In this document: in pieces, positions 1 through 13,530 of the stretch | Layout of the letters: the number at the start of each line of letters is the position of its first letter | How positions within the stretch are numbered: the first letter of the stretch is position 1 | Source: Siphonodentalium dalli | Lineage: Eukaryota > Mollusca > Scaphopoda > Gadilida > Siphonodentaliidae | Assembly: GCA_032622095.1 (NCBI GenBank) | Contig: CP136069.1 | Span: 123,804,126 to 123,868,125, forward strand | Direction of reading: 5' to 3' | Length of the DNA stretch: 64,000 bases | Notes under the pieces: model-generated | Databases searched by the model: none | The model's input: the letters and a program-made list of their open reading frames with translations, nothing else | Told to the model about the DNA's origin: nothing | Translations under genes and position numbers: made by a program

Positions 1-1030
1 TCTATAACCAATAATGTTGCAAGATTCAGGCGTAATCATGATCGGCCAGTCCACTCTCATTGTCGCGTTCATGCCCGTCGGGTTCGTAGCATAGATCAAC
101 GCCATGCTACTACTATAATCTTCGTATTGTTAACAAATCCAAATGATTTAAGTTGACCCAGAATATATACCCACAATCTGGGCAGAACCATAACAGCTAA
201 ATAGAGTCAAACATATTCCTAAAAATCCTATAAAGTACTGAACCTTTTGACATGCAGTGTATCGGATCGCCCGGTCCGTCCCCCAGCGCTAATATATAAT
301 CAAGTCATGTGAGTTCTGCTTGTCTCCCTCAAATGACCCCGCAACAGAAGTACCGGTATAGAAAGCATAGTTACCGTGCATGAGATATATGGGTGCATGG
401 GATTGTATGGGATTGGTTTTCCAGGACGGCCATCGGTGGTCGATGCGCGTGAGGGGCCCAAAGTCCTACACATCAACAACGCATCGATGACACTTCATCC
501 CTATCCAAATGCAGTTATGGAACTACTGCGATTTGATTGGCTACAATGATTCATGCGATTTGTTATTTGGCCGCCAACATGTCAGGGTGCACTGGTGTAT
601 GAAATGTGAGGATATCTGCATGGAATAACCGAAGTAGTGCCAATTTAAATGGCAACTTAAATGGCTACCCGAGGACGAGCACAGTTATTGGGCATTTTCG
701 TCAATGAATTACTCATCACAATATATGAGTTGGGACAATATATTACAGTTCTTTAATTTGTTGAGGATCACCAGTGAATGCATTTCTTAATGAACAATTC
801 CTTATCCCCATGTGACGAACCCAGTTAAATTTGTGTTGGTAAGTTTGAAAATCTTCGATGTTGGTGGTCGTTTTGGACGCCATCTTAAAAGAATTAACAA
901 ATATGAAGTGTCCGAAGCTGTATATATCGTCATTTGTGTCAAGTGTCACAAAATGCGCCACAAAATAAGAAAATAACTCCATGTAAACATGAGTCTCACT
1001 CATCAGCCTTTGGTAGCCATACGTGACCAG
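1..1030. other. Unassigned sequence, no recognisable gene
   Basis: I recognise no domain here. A minus-strand open frame of 86 codons (743-1003) has no recognisable motif, no convincing splice signals and no second copy to compare, so I do not call it a gene. Its stretch MASKTTTN lies in a GCCATCTT context that recurs in repeats elsewhere in the window. Confidence 0.3.
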
Positions 1031-1037
1031 TTGAAAT

Positions 1038-1260
1038 ATATATATATATATACTAGCAGGTTATCCCGCCACTGGCGTGCTTGGTCAGAAACATGACAAT
1101 GTTTTGTTTGTGTTGTTCAATGGGTTAATATTGGGTTTTTCAATATTTTACCCGATTTGACCTTGAATTGATCATTTTCAAGGTCAAGGTCATGTCGGGG
1201 TCACAATATATAATTTGTGGGTACCCGTTTGAAGGTTAAAGTGGATATGTCATAATTTTT
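1038..1260. repeat. Dispersed GACCTTGA-type repeat, single unit
   Basis: The block opens with a TA run followed by ACTAGCAGGTTATCCCGCC. It then carries GATTTGACCTTGAATTG and AAGGTCAAGGTCATGTCGGG. The same order is seen at 10186-10920 and, in the other orientation, at 14038-14520. The last bases (about 1233-1257) recur inverted at 9217-9240, which suggests a defined element end. The class is uncertain; it looks like a non-autonomous interspersed repeat. Confidence 0.65.
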
Positions 1261-2448
1261 ACAGTTATCCCCCATGGGAATCGATTACAGTTGGTTTGGT
1301 ATATAATTACTTCCCTTTGTCGAGTTATATTGTACGCATGCGCACACGTTTGTTTACGGGAACACACTACAAAGTGTAAGCCGACTCCGGCGGCATGCAA
1401 TTAAATTAAAGTTGCAAGCGGAGTTTCATGTTACGTTTTACTCCATTGTTTCTCAATGGATATGAATGGAATGTTCAATGTATGTTCGTGTTTATAATCG
1501 TTTAAATTAAATTAAAACAAAATCACACATTTGATGATGTATTGAAATGCTCCAAAATAAAAGATAAGCGCCGGCGGGTGTGATATTGCATTATTTCCTT
1601 TGTTTCTCAATGGATACGAATCAAATTTGGAACTTATGTCCGCATTGGGTTATGGAATGCATAAACTTCAACAAATTACGATCAAATTACGAATTTGTTG
1701 ATTTTATTGAAGTGAGCGTGTAGATATGTACATGCATGTTATCGGATTAACCAGGATTAACTAGAACAATAATTGGCAACGCTGTTACGCTAGGCTATAA
1801 TGGCGGGAACCTTCAAGTTTGAATAAGGCAAATGTATGTTAATAATAACTCTATTTAATAATAATGCATATAATAAAAAGACATATAATACATAAACATA
1901 TTAAATAACAAACATAAAGGTATACATTTGCGACTGCTCATGTTCTGTGTTGTATGGCACGTCGCATAATTAACGACCCCCCCCCCCCCCCCCCCCGCCA
2001 GATATCCCAGAAATCAACGGCCACAAACTTCGAGATTCATATCGGGAAAATATAATCAACGGTAATTGGGCCATTCTCCGAAAAATTGTCAAAATTCGAC
2101 AAAAACGTGTCCAGGTGTTGAAATGGGGTTTTAAAAAGATTGTTTTACCTCCCAATGACTTTGTTTGACAGTCACAGCATCAAACAATACAAAATAAAAC
2201 AATCTCAGCTCAATCCATAGGTCGATCGCATAATTAGATATGCTAAATGGGTAGGAAAATACCATTTTCTGCTTGTCCTTGATGTAGGATTTATTTGAAA
2301 GTTGTACAGAACTTACCGAAGTTGCAGTCGATCAGGTTGTGGTTAAATTTACCCTCATATCCTCTAAATGGAAATACCATAGCAGAGTGTGTGGAATAAT
2401 ATGTTGTTGTCTTGTGGCATCAATATGCCAGTGTCCATTGGTACACCA
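1261..2448. other. Intergenic, no gene seen
   Basis: It holds two copies of a short phrase, TTTCTCAATGGATA, near 1450 and 1605, a NRF1-like CGCATGCGCA at about 1335, and a run of 20 C at 1977-1996. No open frame with recognisable content was found. Confidence 0.4.
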
Positions 2449-4548
2449 CAAGATACGTTACCACGAAAGAGTGGTCGAAATCCAGTAGCTATTTGCACCG
2501 CAAAAACTGAACATACCACAGTGATATCCACACACCATCATTGTTCACTTTGATATACAGTAAGGAATGTAGTTCAGACAGAACACAATATGACAGTCAC
2601 ACATATGTCCATGAAGACTAGTGTTACGATTGCAAGATGCAAGATACGTTACGTATGTTAAGCATCTCTCCACGTGCAAGCGGCCATATCTTGATTTTTT
2701 GTAACTTTTAGTGAATGGGTATGATTGTCGTTAATAATTATACCCGATAATTAACAATTGAGTGTCCTGCCTAGTCGCCATATTGCCAAAAATGAATTAC
2801 GACGGCAAGATACGTTACAACAAGATACGTTACCATCATTTTCCGATTTTGGCTGAATGTCCACAAAACAGCCATCGGCAGTTTTGTGAATACGTTTGGA
2901 CACTGGTCGCAGTTACCCTAAGTCAAACCAAATATATTAGCTGACATTTATTAACAGAAGATAATTTTATATTTAATGTTAGTCCATGCCATTAATTGGG
3001 TTTGCTCTTAGAAAAATCAGCAAATGAAACTTTTACGAAAGCCAATCACAATTTGCAAAGTATTTGATTTCACAAATCCACTCTTCCCGACGTGCATGGC
3101 CACGGTAAATGAAAACCAAACAAACAGGAATGAATATAAAACTTGTTATAGGAAGAGCTGAGACAGACCATATTTAAACTACATAAGGTACATGTATCTA
3201 AATTTAATAAAGATACCAGTACGTACTCTATTCAATTCAATCTGGACAAAATTTGAGGAATAACAGTATAGGCCCTGTAATAATTGCATGGTACCGGTAA
3301 CCGTAAAATATAATACATATGTTCACTTCAGTGTAATTGTAGGCTACATAGTTTAGATAGCGCACGTATGTAGCTGAAGGATTTAATGACTCGCACGTAT
3401 TGTCTATTGTGTGAAATATTACAGACGCGGACATGACATTGAATGCAGGCGTTCCACGCTATATATTGCCAAATTCCCAGTACATTGGACACATAAGATC
3501 TTTTATAATATATAAAGCGAACGAATGTGCCCATTGTACTGGGAATTTAAGTTATACATGTATATAGTATAAAGCATGTGGCCCCTATATCATGTTTGTG
3601 GTGACGATGCTTAAAGCGATGCATTTATTAATGACAGCAAAGGGCCCCGGTGTTTGAAGTATACAAGCTATAGGCCCCGGGTGAAAATAATTTTCAGCTC
3701 CATACACATGGTATAACCCTCAGTACCAAATGATGAGACCCGGTATGTGAGCAATACATTTTATGTGAGGACTCGAGTCATAGTCATATGAAACATCCAG
3801 GCCCGTTCCTCCGCCAATAATCAATGCATCGCGAACGAAGAGAATCGCTTTCCATGAGTTTCCCGTACAATCTTTACTCCGAATCGTTAAGGTAATTTTC
3901 GGACAATTTTATACAGGCATAATTATGTTATATATATTTAGGTAAGATAACGTCCTGTACAGGCCTAACTTTATCGGCATAGTGAACAAGATACGTTACC
4001 ATGCAAGTTAATTGAACAATTTAACTTATTAAGGCAAGCAGCTGCATGACATGTTGAACGACAAACATCAATATAAACCAAATACGAGTTTTAGTTGGGT
4101 TGACATATATTAGTCGGAACATTGAACTTTGAGTTGATCCGATCTGCTATAACTTGCTGCAAGATACGTTACCTTCCATGCATGTCTACATGTTGATAAT
4201 TTATGAGTGAAGCATTGTGAATCATGCCAAGAAAATTTCGAATTTAAGAGTAGAAATAGTGCGGCCAAACACGAAGATTCGCTTGTTGAATGCGTTTGTC
4301 GTATACGGATTTTTCACTTGATGATAGCGGATTATTCAGGATATTCTACTGAAACCGTATGTGGCTCCTAATGGAGGTTTCCAGGCTATATACTGACTAA
4401 ATTCCATGATTTCTGGATTACTGTATCTATCAAATATGTGTTAATGACACGCCAGTTATCGAGAAAACTTATATGAGTGGACTATCAGATAGTTCAGTTT
4501 TTCCGATAACTGCACGAGACTAATATAGTTCGTTGGTAACGTATCTTG
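2449..4548. promoter_or_regulatory. Cluster of seven CAAGATACGTTACC motifs
   Basis: The 14-mer CAAGATACGTTACC, exact or with its last base changed, occurs at 2449-2462, 2640-2653, 2806-2819, 2821-2834, 3987-4000, 4160-4173 and, on the minus strand, 4535-4548. Flanking bases differ at every site, so this is not a longer repeat broken into pieces. A 14-mer should hardly occur by chance in 64 kb. I found no exact copy elsewhere in the window; a partial one, CGTATCTTGTTATG, lies near 46217. The role is unknown. A protein-binding site cluster is one reading, and the core of a very old small repeat is another. Confidence 0.6.
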
Positions 4549-4662
4549 TTTCTCATTGACGTGGAATTTATATTCATGCAATTCAAGTATCCAGTTCGCA
4601 TATAAATATGACCAAACAAATTGCCCCAGTTACGTTCCGAGATCCTGTGGATACTCAGCTTT

Positions 4663-5128
4663 CTGGTGAAATAAATTTTAGCGCGATCTGTAATAGTTTG
4701 TTTTTGGCGAGTATGGTCAGCCCTATTATGCACTTTTCTGGAGAATGGCCCAATTAAGGGTGCCCTGGACATTGGGTGATTTCTCCATCTGTCATAGGTA
4801 ATAGTCAATGATTCACACCTTTTAGACAGTCTTTTCGATAACAAATTGTCTGCATCATTGGAAATACAACTTGGACAATTATATTATAACAACACAATGC
4901 ATATGCCGCAAGTACAACAGCAAACCAATTCCCTTTATTCCGGCTTATCGATATATCCATTTGCTATAGCTTTCTTATAGTGTAATTTTGCATCACATTG
5001 CAGCACAAGACAGGGATTAAGAATTATAATCAGCAAATGGACCATTCTCCGGAAAAGTGCTAAACAGGACCGGCCTACCATACTCGTCCAAAACAAACTC
5101 TTACAGATCACGCTAAATTTAATTTCCC
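4663..5128. repeat. Inverted repeat pair, arms about 95 bp
   Basis: Bases 4663-4757 read on the minus strand match 5030-5128 on the plus strand. Both contain GGNCCATTCTCC, then AAAAGTGC, CCATACTCG and ACAGATC. A third, weaker match to the first part is at about 2060-2090. The arms are about 270 bp apart. This may be a decayed foldback element. Open frames across it (4494-4844 and 4935-5156, minus) simply follow the repeat. Confidence 0.55.
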
Positions 5129-5129
5129 C

Positions 5130-6453
5130 ATAAATTAGAAGAGTATCAAAATCCAAGAAAGCATCCTATATGGCGGCCACTTTTAATTTTATGAATTAGT
5201 AAACGGACATACGAAAAATTCAATAAGAGTCCCCAGTATAGTATATTGTATTGTCTTGTAATGACTATATAGAAGAACAGTTCAGATCAGACAGAAGTTT
5301 CACGAAGTTGGTGCGAGCGGTGTGCTAAATCGGAGATTTGGCGATCTTGTAGTTTGAGATCGCGGGTAATACTGAAGATCGAAGGACTACATTTACATGT
5401 AAATTACTATATATATATATTTTACGTTTTATCGTGAGTGGTGCTACAACATGACACGCGGGAACGGAATCAGATTCGAGAAAATTTAAGTTGCAAACTG
5501 AATGCCTATTCGCGAAACGACATGCCTGGAATTTAAAGTTGTACGCCCCCCCCCCCCCCATTTCTCCCGAACTTCCTGTTTTAGCAATCAATCGGAGCGA
5601 TATTATACTTGACAACTGTTGTCTATATATATAGTTCCGTGCATTATGGTAAATAACCGTTCATTAAATTGGATATTGAGCGTCCAATATTAGAATCGTT
5701 GTTTGTAAAATAATGTACGATCTCGACAATAACCATCCATTATCCTATAAACTGGACTCGATGAACAAAAGAGTGACGTCATATCCATGTTTTAATGAAT
5801 AATAACGATATTATATCCATCGGAAATAAAGATTCACATTCAATTATTCTAGCCCAGGAACTCAATATAGTCTTTTGTGTAGCATAATTATATCAGACAT
5901 AAACATGGACAGGCACAGAAATTTAACGCAAATAGTATATATACATGTATGGGAAAGCGTGCATATCACTCAGCAGATGATGAGAACATAAATGTATTGG
6001 TGTCCTGTGTTGTTTCTCTTATGGATTTGGACGCTGGGCTGGGCCGAAATTCAAACTCCGAGAATTATACCAAACTGCAAACTCTCATGCAACCACTACG
6101 AATAATATTTGAGCCGATGTAATGCCATTAACGAACATGTTGTGTGATGATAAATAAATTCGGTGTTATATACATATGGCTACTATGATGTGTGACATTT
6201 GGTTGCCATTGGACTTCTTCATATAGTGCAGATAATGACTATTATTTGCTGGATTACAAAATATGTGTCATATTTGCACCGTTGTATATATACGTACAAT
6301 AGATTATATTATTTTGTTTCAGTTGGTCAAACGGTTGCAATGCTAGTTGGCGGTGACCTCTCTGACCATATATAACATATTGATGGAAAATAAAAATCGC
6401 CTGTTAACGAGGAGTGTATATCCTCAACTATCGCCATATATATTTATTGAACG
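5130..6453. other. Intergenic, no gene seen
   Basis: It is AT-rich, with a run of 14 C near 5546 and scattered TATATA runs. An open frame at 5325-5615 (minus) depends on the homopolymer and shows no domain. Confidence 0.35.
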
Positions 6454-6482
6454 TTATTATTATTATTATTATTATTATTATT
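6454..6482. repeat. (ATT)n microsatellite
   Basis: About nine uninterrupted TTA/ATT units. Confidence 0.95.
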
Positions 6483-6835
6483 GAACACAAGCGGATGTAA
6501 CCGGCGTTGCACGGGTAAAGTGTGGCAAAATTCAAATTGAAACCATTAAAATAAATTAGGAACTCTTGTTCGCTAAAGCTCTCTTGGCCTGTTGTCCCGT
6601 TGATCCGTGGATTCTCGTCGAAACAATATACTGTTGTTCTTGTTGTTCCATAGTTTGTACGTCACATGCATGTTGGGACGTAGCCCGAGCCTATTCAATC
6701 GATCATCTCTAACTTCGCTTGATTCATGGGCTCTCCTTGCTCATACTTCTCATGTCTTTTGAGATCTTGATAAGCTTCATTTGTTAGGCGGCATCTGGAC
6801 AGAATGGCTAGATTACAGAGCGTGCTGATATGGTA

Positions 6836-7370
6836 AGATATAAAGAGCGTACGTGGCGTTCTTTGTCCCGATAAGGTCAAATATAAAGAGCGTTCGTGTA
6901 TATAGTTTCTATTCGGTATAATGTGACTCTTATATATGGATATCAAAATACGACGTCCGACAGTCAGGACACAGCCGCTGTTATATTACCAGAGAGACAA
7001 AATAGATTCGTGTCAAATTTAATCGTAATCGGTGTAGAAATGTGGACGTCTATATAAGTAACATACATACAGAGATAGTCATGCACATATATTAGATGTC
7101 CATATACATTAAAAATAAAGAGCATTCTAGTCGTTATTTGTCCATAAATGGTAAAGATAAAGAGCTTTAGTTGCGTTTATGTTAATTCGGTAATGCGGAG
7201 ATAGCGTCAAAACGTAACGTCGGACATCTAGACCGGACCAAGACCATGTTGCCTGGAGTTTCGAAATACATACCCGTGGCAAATTTCATCGCAATCGGTG
7301 CATAAATGTGGAAGCCTATAACGGAACATATACATACACACAATCGCATTTATATATTAAGATTACAACA
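6836..7370. repeat. Two direct copies of a 270 bp repeat
   Basis: Two blocks (about 6836-7105 and 7110-7370) share ATAAAGAGC phrases, then AAATTT(A/C)ATCG(T/C)AATCGGTG, then a CATACATACA tail. A 'TTTCATCGAAATCGG' phrase followed by a short tandem tail is typical of the 3' ends of RTE-like LINEs and their derivatives (family knowledge). The assignment here is tentative because no coding part remains. Confidence 0.55.
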
Positions 7371-8029
7371 TCACTTCTTATCGCATCGAATGCATGTTAC
7401 TTGCAGCGGTCGATGACCACCCTACCAAATGTTTCCATATTATCAATACATTGCGGACTTATATTACATCAAATTTGTCACACAATAGTCAAATTGCCCA
7501 GTGGCGATCGATACGCGGCCCGTTATTCTATGTATTTGGCACACCGGTAGCAATCGCCCCGCCGTCGTTGGTGCAGTAATTCAGCCAATTAAAATATTTG
7601 TGTCATTCTCGGAATTACGAGTTATATTTTTATTTTGTTGGTTTGTCTTTCTCCATAATTATATTTGAAACAAAGTCCATATAAGTGGAAATTCCTTGCA
7701 GCGCTAACCCTGTATGGATAGAACACACACCATATTCGTGTCACACGTTTGTCATAAATGGGGGTGGGACATTTAGAACATGATATAGGATATTACCAGA
7801 CCACATGCCGCGGGATCGAGAGACAATATATTAGTCATCCATACCAAGCTGATCGAGTGTACAGGAAAGTCAATTTGAAATATGATAAAGATTCATCTAC
7901 AATTGTATTTTTCTTGGAATTTTCGGTATCCATCATCAAGAAAACGCAACACATTACGGTTTACTAATATATGCACACAATCAACACATCGATGCAAACT
8001 GTATATGTATACCATATATATATATATGA

Positions 8030-8490
8030 GACGTATATTCTGTCTGGCTTCCGTATTCGTTGGTTCCGATTCCCGGCGATGGCATTATTTCGAATTTTAT
8101 GACATTGGGGAGGGTTAAGTTTTTACTTTTTATTTCATCAATTGATACGATGGATTAATGATGAAACTATAGTTTGATGTGAAATGTTATTTATGTAGTC
8201 ATGACAATAATATAAAATATACCACTGCGATATACCTTTTTCTTTATTTTCGTATGGCCGTTCAGTAAGTGTTAAAATTAAAATTGGCCACCATGTTGGA
8301 TGCCATCTTCGATACTCTTAATTATAACCGTGCATATGGATGGAAATTCGCATCTGACACTTCTTATGTGTGATTGATATTAAATAAAACCAAATACGTC
8401 GCATTATTCACCATTATTGGTTCCTATTGCCAGTGATGGCTTATTTTGAATTATATGGCACTGGGGAGGGTTATATTTTTGCATATTATC
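8030..8490. repeat. Direct repeat, offset about 360 bp
   Basis: Bases 8058-8118 and 8418-8478 share GGTTCC(G/T)ATT, CAGTGATGGC or its variant, ATTTTGAATTATATGGCA-like text and TTGGGGAGGGTTA. The open frames on both sides are products of this duplication. Confidence 0.55.
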
Positions 8491-10185
8491 TAACATTTGT
8501 GGGTATATTTATGGTAATAAGGTTTACATTTTTAGGTAGGAAATGCTCCACCCCCCCACCCCCCCCCCCCCAAGATAACATATGTGTGCTACGTCCAACG
8601 ATCTATTTTTTGTGCCGAGTTGACGAGTGCACGACAGTTTGTCTGAATGGTCATGATTGTGTTATTTGTGAAAACTCACAAATAGTCTTACCACACATAG
8701 CTTCCGCCAATTCAGATAAGGCCACGAATCATTTCCGTAAATGATATATAGATTTACCTTCCATAAAAAGTTGGTTACACATTTTTCTACCAATGAACAG
8801 CCTGTACAGGCTGGGATAACTCGAAAACCATATATAAGGCCCAATTTGGATTTGACCGCTCACGATATACACATCGCATTTGCAAAATTGGCTGCAAAAA
8901 GCGCCGCAAGTCAAACACCGCCAAGGCCCTCTTGCCCCCACCCCTCCTTGCACATATTCTTGCAGTTCGTGAACTTGCAAGCGCTAGTATCATGCTGGAA
9001 TGACGAGCCAAACACTTTTTTGCGCCGATCGCTTTCTTCTTCCATTTAGAGAGATATAGTATATGAATCAACAGGTTCTATATCTACAGTGCTAAAGGCG
9101 ACCGGCTTCTCCAGCCATGCAATCATACTGTCGCAGGAATGCGAGGTAATGTTTCTATTTATAGATACTGCTGGAGAGCCGATATAAAATTCGGCGGATA
9201 GTTATAGCATAGCCAAATTATGACATATCCACTTTAAGACTGACCCGATGCAAAATTCCCCCGTTCCTATGAACGACAGACATAAGAATGTTTCACACAA
9301 TGCGACGTCGACGATCCCCGTGTGTTTTTACACTTATATACGAAGTTTGAGCTCACCTAGGGCGGAAAAACTTACCCGATCCGCGTTCTTAGGAACACAA
9401 CACGCTCCGCGTTCTTATGAACACAGCACGCTCATGTCTATACACGCCCAGACCCAGAAGAGGTATGATTTTTTTTAACCTGCCCGTGGCCATTGAGCAG
9501 CCCCTGACAGAGGTTGTCCACCCTTACGAGATGGTCAATAGTCCCCGCAAAGTTAATCAAGTCGTGAACCCCATCCTCGCAAAGAGCGGACAGTCAATTA
9601 ATCCCGTCGTGAACGCCAACACCAACGCGACGTAATTTTGTTTGGTATCATGTGTTGCGTTCTAAACATAGGAAAGCACTTGTTCCCGTATACGTTTGCG
9701 TAAATACGAAATTGTGAGTGTTGGTTTGTAACCGGGATTTCTGAGAAGCATTATGCCTATAACTACCCCCCCCCCTAAGCCTTGACCTAAGTGTCATACA
9801 TACTATGACAATGATGTTGTAAGAGTACTATGGCATCCAATAAATATCCCCGCATAGGAAACCACTCAATGTTCCCGTATATCTCTCTGCAGATGCTAAT
9901 AACGTTGAATGGTAAACAGACGCTCTTTATATCGATGCGTCAAAAACAAACGCTCATTACATAATCACTTGATTAACCCACGCCTTGTATTTGCGGTGAT
10001 TTGGGAGTGGATAAAGGGTGCTCAGAGCTTCTCCAAAACGCGACAACTACGGTGTTCATGGGTTTTTACCCTTAGATGGGAAGTTTGGACTCAATCGAGC
10101 CAGCCGTTTTCGATTCTATAAAGTACACATATACATATATACACATATACCGAAGTCTCAAATTATATAGTAGATATATATATAT
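8490..10185. other. Intergenic, no gene assigned
   Basis: Several overlapping open frames of 70-105 codons occur on both strands (8427-9071), but none shows a domain. At 9390-9430 a phrase CGCGTTCTTA(T/G)GAACACA is tandemly repeated. A frame at 9417-9635 (plus) ends in an N- and V-rich stretch (VNQVVNPILAKSG) that looks protein-like, but I do not recognise it. A repeat tail with CAGCCGTTTTCGATTC and ACACATATACATATA ends near 10170. Confidence 0.3.
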
Positions 10186-10925
10186 ATACTAGAAGGTGAC
10201 CCGACTTCGTCCGGGCTTTGACCTTGAATTGTCCAGGTCAAGTGGGGTCACGATTTGACCAGTCCAAAACACTGCCCGGACAAAAGTACCCGACAAACGT
10301 GCCCGTCGAAATCCATCCAGTTTTACACGATTTGACCTCGAATTGATCATTTTGAAGGTCGAGGTCAGGTCGGGGTCACGACTCGACCCGTCTAATACAC
10401 TCAGTGGACAAAAGTAACCCCACGTATCAAATTTCGTCGAAATCCCATCAAAATTGGCGATTTGACCTTGAATTTACCCGATTTCAAGGTCAAGGTCACG
10501 TCGCCCGGGCAAATTAATATGCCTATGGCACTGCCCGGCCGAAAATACCCCCACGTATCAAATTTCGTCGAAATCACATCAAAATTCGCGATTTGACCTT
10601 GAATTGACCAGATTTCAAGGTCAAGGTCGCGTCGCACGGGCAAATTAATATGCCTATGGCACTGCCCGGCCGAAAATACCCCCACATACCAAAATTCATC
10701 GAAATCCCGTGATATTCGTTCGTTTGACCTTGAAATGACCAGATTTCAAGGTCAAGGTCACGTCGCACGGACAAATTAATAGGCCTATGTCACTCCCCGG
10801 CCGAAAATACCCCCACGTACCAAGTTTCATCGAAATCGGCTCGGCCGTTTTCGAGTCCATTGGAAACAGACAGACAGACACACACACAGACAGATCTTCC
10901 AAAATATATAATAGATAGATATATA
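10186..10925. repeat. Interspersed repeat with five internal units
   Basis: It starts with ATATACTAGAAGGTGACCCG and ends with GAAATCGGCTCGGCCG, then a CAGACAGACACACACAC tail and ATAGATAGATATATA. Between these, a unit of about 125-135 bp with GATTTGACCTTGAATT, TTCAAGGTCAAGGTCACGTC and CCCACGTA(T/C)CAA is repeated about five times. Four further units in the opposite sense lie at 14038-14520 and one at 1038-1260. The minus-strand open frames here (10401-10996) are readings of the repeat. This looks like a non-autonomous LINE-like or satellite-bearing repeat; the class is uncertain. Confidence 0.7.
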
Positions 10926-12780
10926 TATAATCGGCTTTGCAATTTTTTTTTAATAAAAATGAAAAAATATGAAATAGTTGACAAAAAAGTGATCATGTGA
11001 GGTTTTATGAAATTACAAATTCTGGACCAGTATCTTCATGTTATTTTTCCATACCCCTGTCAAAATTTAATCACAATTTTGTAAAATTTTGAGAAATTAG
11101 TAAAAATTACCATTTTTCACCATTTCCCCCCAAATTTTCATCTTAGAACACGTTCGGACAAGGTTGTTTGAAACCCCCCTTCATCAGTCTATACCATGTT
11201 TCATTTTATGCCCCTAAAGCCTTCTTTGCATGCGGTATTCTAAGTGTAAACTATACAATTCATTTTTCTACGAAAATTATATTTTAGGGGGTGGGGTTAA
11301 GTTTATGCCCACAAATCATTTTCACAGAAATATAATTGGCATTCCATCATCCAAATTGTTTTGCTATATCTTTGGGGCAATTTTTTAAATATGTTGCCCG
11401 TCAATAGCCCATGTGTTTCACAAGTTATAGCCAATTATATGTGACACTATTTTTCAAAATCCAAACAATTTTTTCGCAATTTCAAAATATTTATCGCATT
11501 TTTTTCGAACTAGCGTATACATTGGTCCAGTGTGGTATCACATGTTGTTTTATGGTAATCTATACTTAATATAAACGATGTCTTGTTCACTTGTTAACCG
11601 CAGTCAATTTTCTATACGCTGACACTCGAAGAAATGTTTATTTTAGTTTAGTGTTAGGAGATGTATTCCCTTAAAAATCTACTTTGGGACACATTCTGAA
11701 GCTGGCAACAAACAAAATCTGATGCGTCATATAATGACCTTTAATTTGATATATAAAAACCTTTGTTGGAGGGGGGGGGGGGGGGTGCAGCCAACTTCTA
11801 AACTAGAGGCTTTATGAGAATTGGCCCACGGACTATGTATAATACCTGTTCCTTAGTTAATAATTATGTACCGGTATTCCACAGTAAGTGTGGGTTCCAA
11901 CTCGAGATTGCATGCATGAAATTGAATAGGTCAGTTTGTTGAGCCAAGTCTGATTTGCACCCCTTACAATCGCGTGGAATATCTTCCGCGTAATCAATTC
12001 AATGTTTATTGCGATATCGACTCATAAACGTGGCAATCACAGTCATGCAATCTGGAGTTGGTGCCATGGTCCCTACTGTTTAATTGATTATTAAGGAACA
12101 AGTACTAACAACAAAATATATTCACTGCGTTGTGTGTTGAATGCTATAAAGTTCCCCGTCATGCAGAACATCAAAACGTTCCCATACATTTTAAACGGGC
12201 GGAATATAATCTTTACGTGCATAGCCATAGTAGAAATTCAAGACATGATCTGATACTTGTCGACCCGTATCTGTATTATATAAGAGAAAACAGATAATCG
12301 AACATTTTACTACCATATATATATATTGGCTTGAAATACAAAGGCATCTCAACATAATTATTTATTATTATATTATAATTATTATTATGTTCCTGTCTGA
12401 AACCCCCCTTATACTATAGATGGTCATTTAAAAATAACCATTGGCATTGTTCTCACAGGGACAAACAAGTTCCAACAGAAACTCCGCATCGCGCAACGAC
12501 AAAGATTGCGACGCCGGGAAAGCTTGCGAGATCGGCAATTTCCGCCGTCCGATCGCAGCGACGTCTTTCGATAGAATTGTTACGCCACCGTAGTGTGGTG
12601 TTTATTGCTTTTGGTTTTTTTGTATCGCATGGGCGATCGATAATTCACTGGGTGATTGTACATTCGGCAAACCTCGTCAGATTCCGTCACCGTTTCATCG
12701 TACCGATAATTACGAGAGTACAACTAAGATTGGCACATGTGTTTACGTCACCGGTGTAATTGTGGGGACATGCTTCTATT
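10926..12780. other. Intergenic, one GC-rich exon-like patch
   Basis: Most of the stretch is AT-rich and featureless apart from a run of 15 G at 11771-11785. Between about 12458 and 12740 the base composition rises sharply in G+C. A splice-acceptor-like TTGTTCTCACAG precedes 12459, and one frame gives an arginine- and glutamine-rich tail (RQRLRRRESLRDRQF) to a stop near 12575. This could be a last exon, but I have no homologue to support it. Confidence 0.25.
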
Positions 12781-13530
12781 ATGAAGGTTTGCTATCCCGA
12801 AGGTCCGCTATTCCGAAGGTTCTCTATTCCGAAGGTTTTTGTTATTTTTAGGTTAATTCTATATTTTAAAGTATTGAGACTAATTTGAGAGGGTTCATTT
12901 TCACAAAGATTCTTTATATGGAGTGTGCGCTCACATCCGAACTGATCATGCGCGCACACCGATACAGATACAGGAGGAAATAACTTAACTTAGAACATTA
13001 AATGTGATTTTGTTTTGTTTTCGCTGGTTTTCTTGAGATTTTATGTCATTACGTGGGCCCATACCTTTGAATTCTTGGCATATACTATGAATGTTGTGGT
13101 ATATATGGACCCTCCCGCATTGGGACATGACATAGGTTCAGTTGACTTAAGTGGTGTTCTGTGTGTGCTCCAATTTGGAGTTCATTATTTTAAGGGCCAA
13201 GTTTAGAATTTTATGGGTCCATACCTTTGAACTCTGGGCATATAATATGAATATTGGGGGGCATGGCTCTATTCCGAAGGTTCACTATCCCGAAGGTCCA
13301 CTATTCCGAAATTTCTCTGAATGTTCGCTATTCCGAAGGTTCACCAATCCGAAGGTTCGTTATTCCGAAGGTTCTGTGTTCCAAAGATTTTTTTTATTTT
13401 AAGGTTAATTCTATATTCTAAAGTAACGAGAGGGTTCATTATCACGAAGATTCTTTTTATGAAGGAAATAACGTAAAACATTAAATGTGATTTTGTTTTG
13501 TTTTCGAGGGTTTTCTTGAGTTTAATGTCA
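12781..13530. repeat. CTATTCCGAAGGTT repeat, two copies
   Basis: Two related blocks (about 12781-13070 and 13266-13540) each begin with a run of 17-18 bp units with the core CTATTCCGAAGGTTC. Both go on with TTTTAGGTTAATTCTATATT, GAGAGGGTTCATT and ACATTAAATGTGATTTTG. The second copy has more of the short units. The phrase GGTCCATACCTTTGAA or its near match also occurs twice (13057 and 13215). No coding content is evident. Confidence 0.7.

Noticed and set aside
10401-10996. Frames with the repeated phrase WGYFRPGSAIGILICP
   Set aside because: This is a translation of the 125-135 bp interspersed repeat, not a tandem-domain protein.
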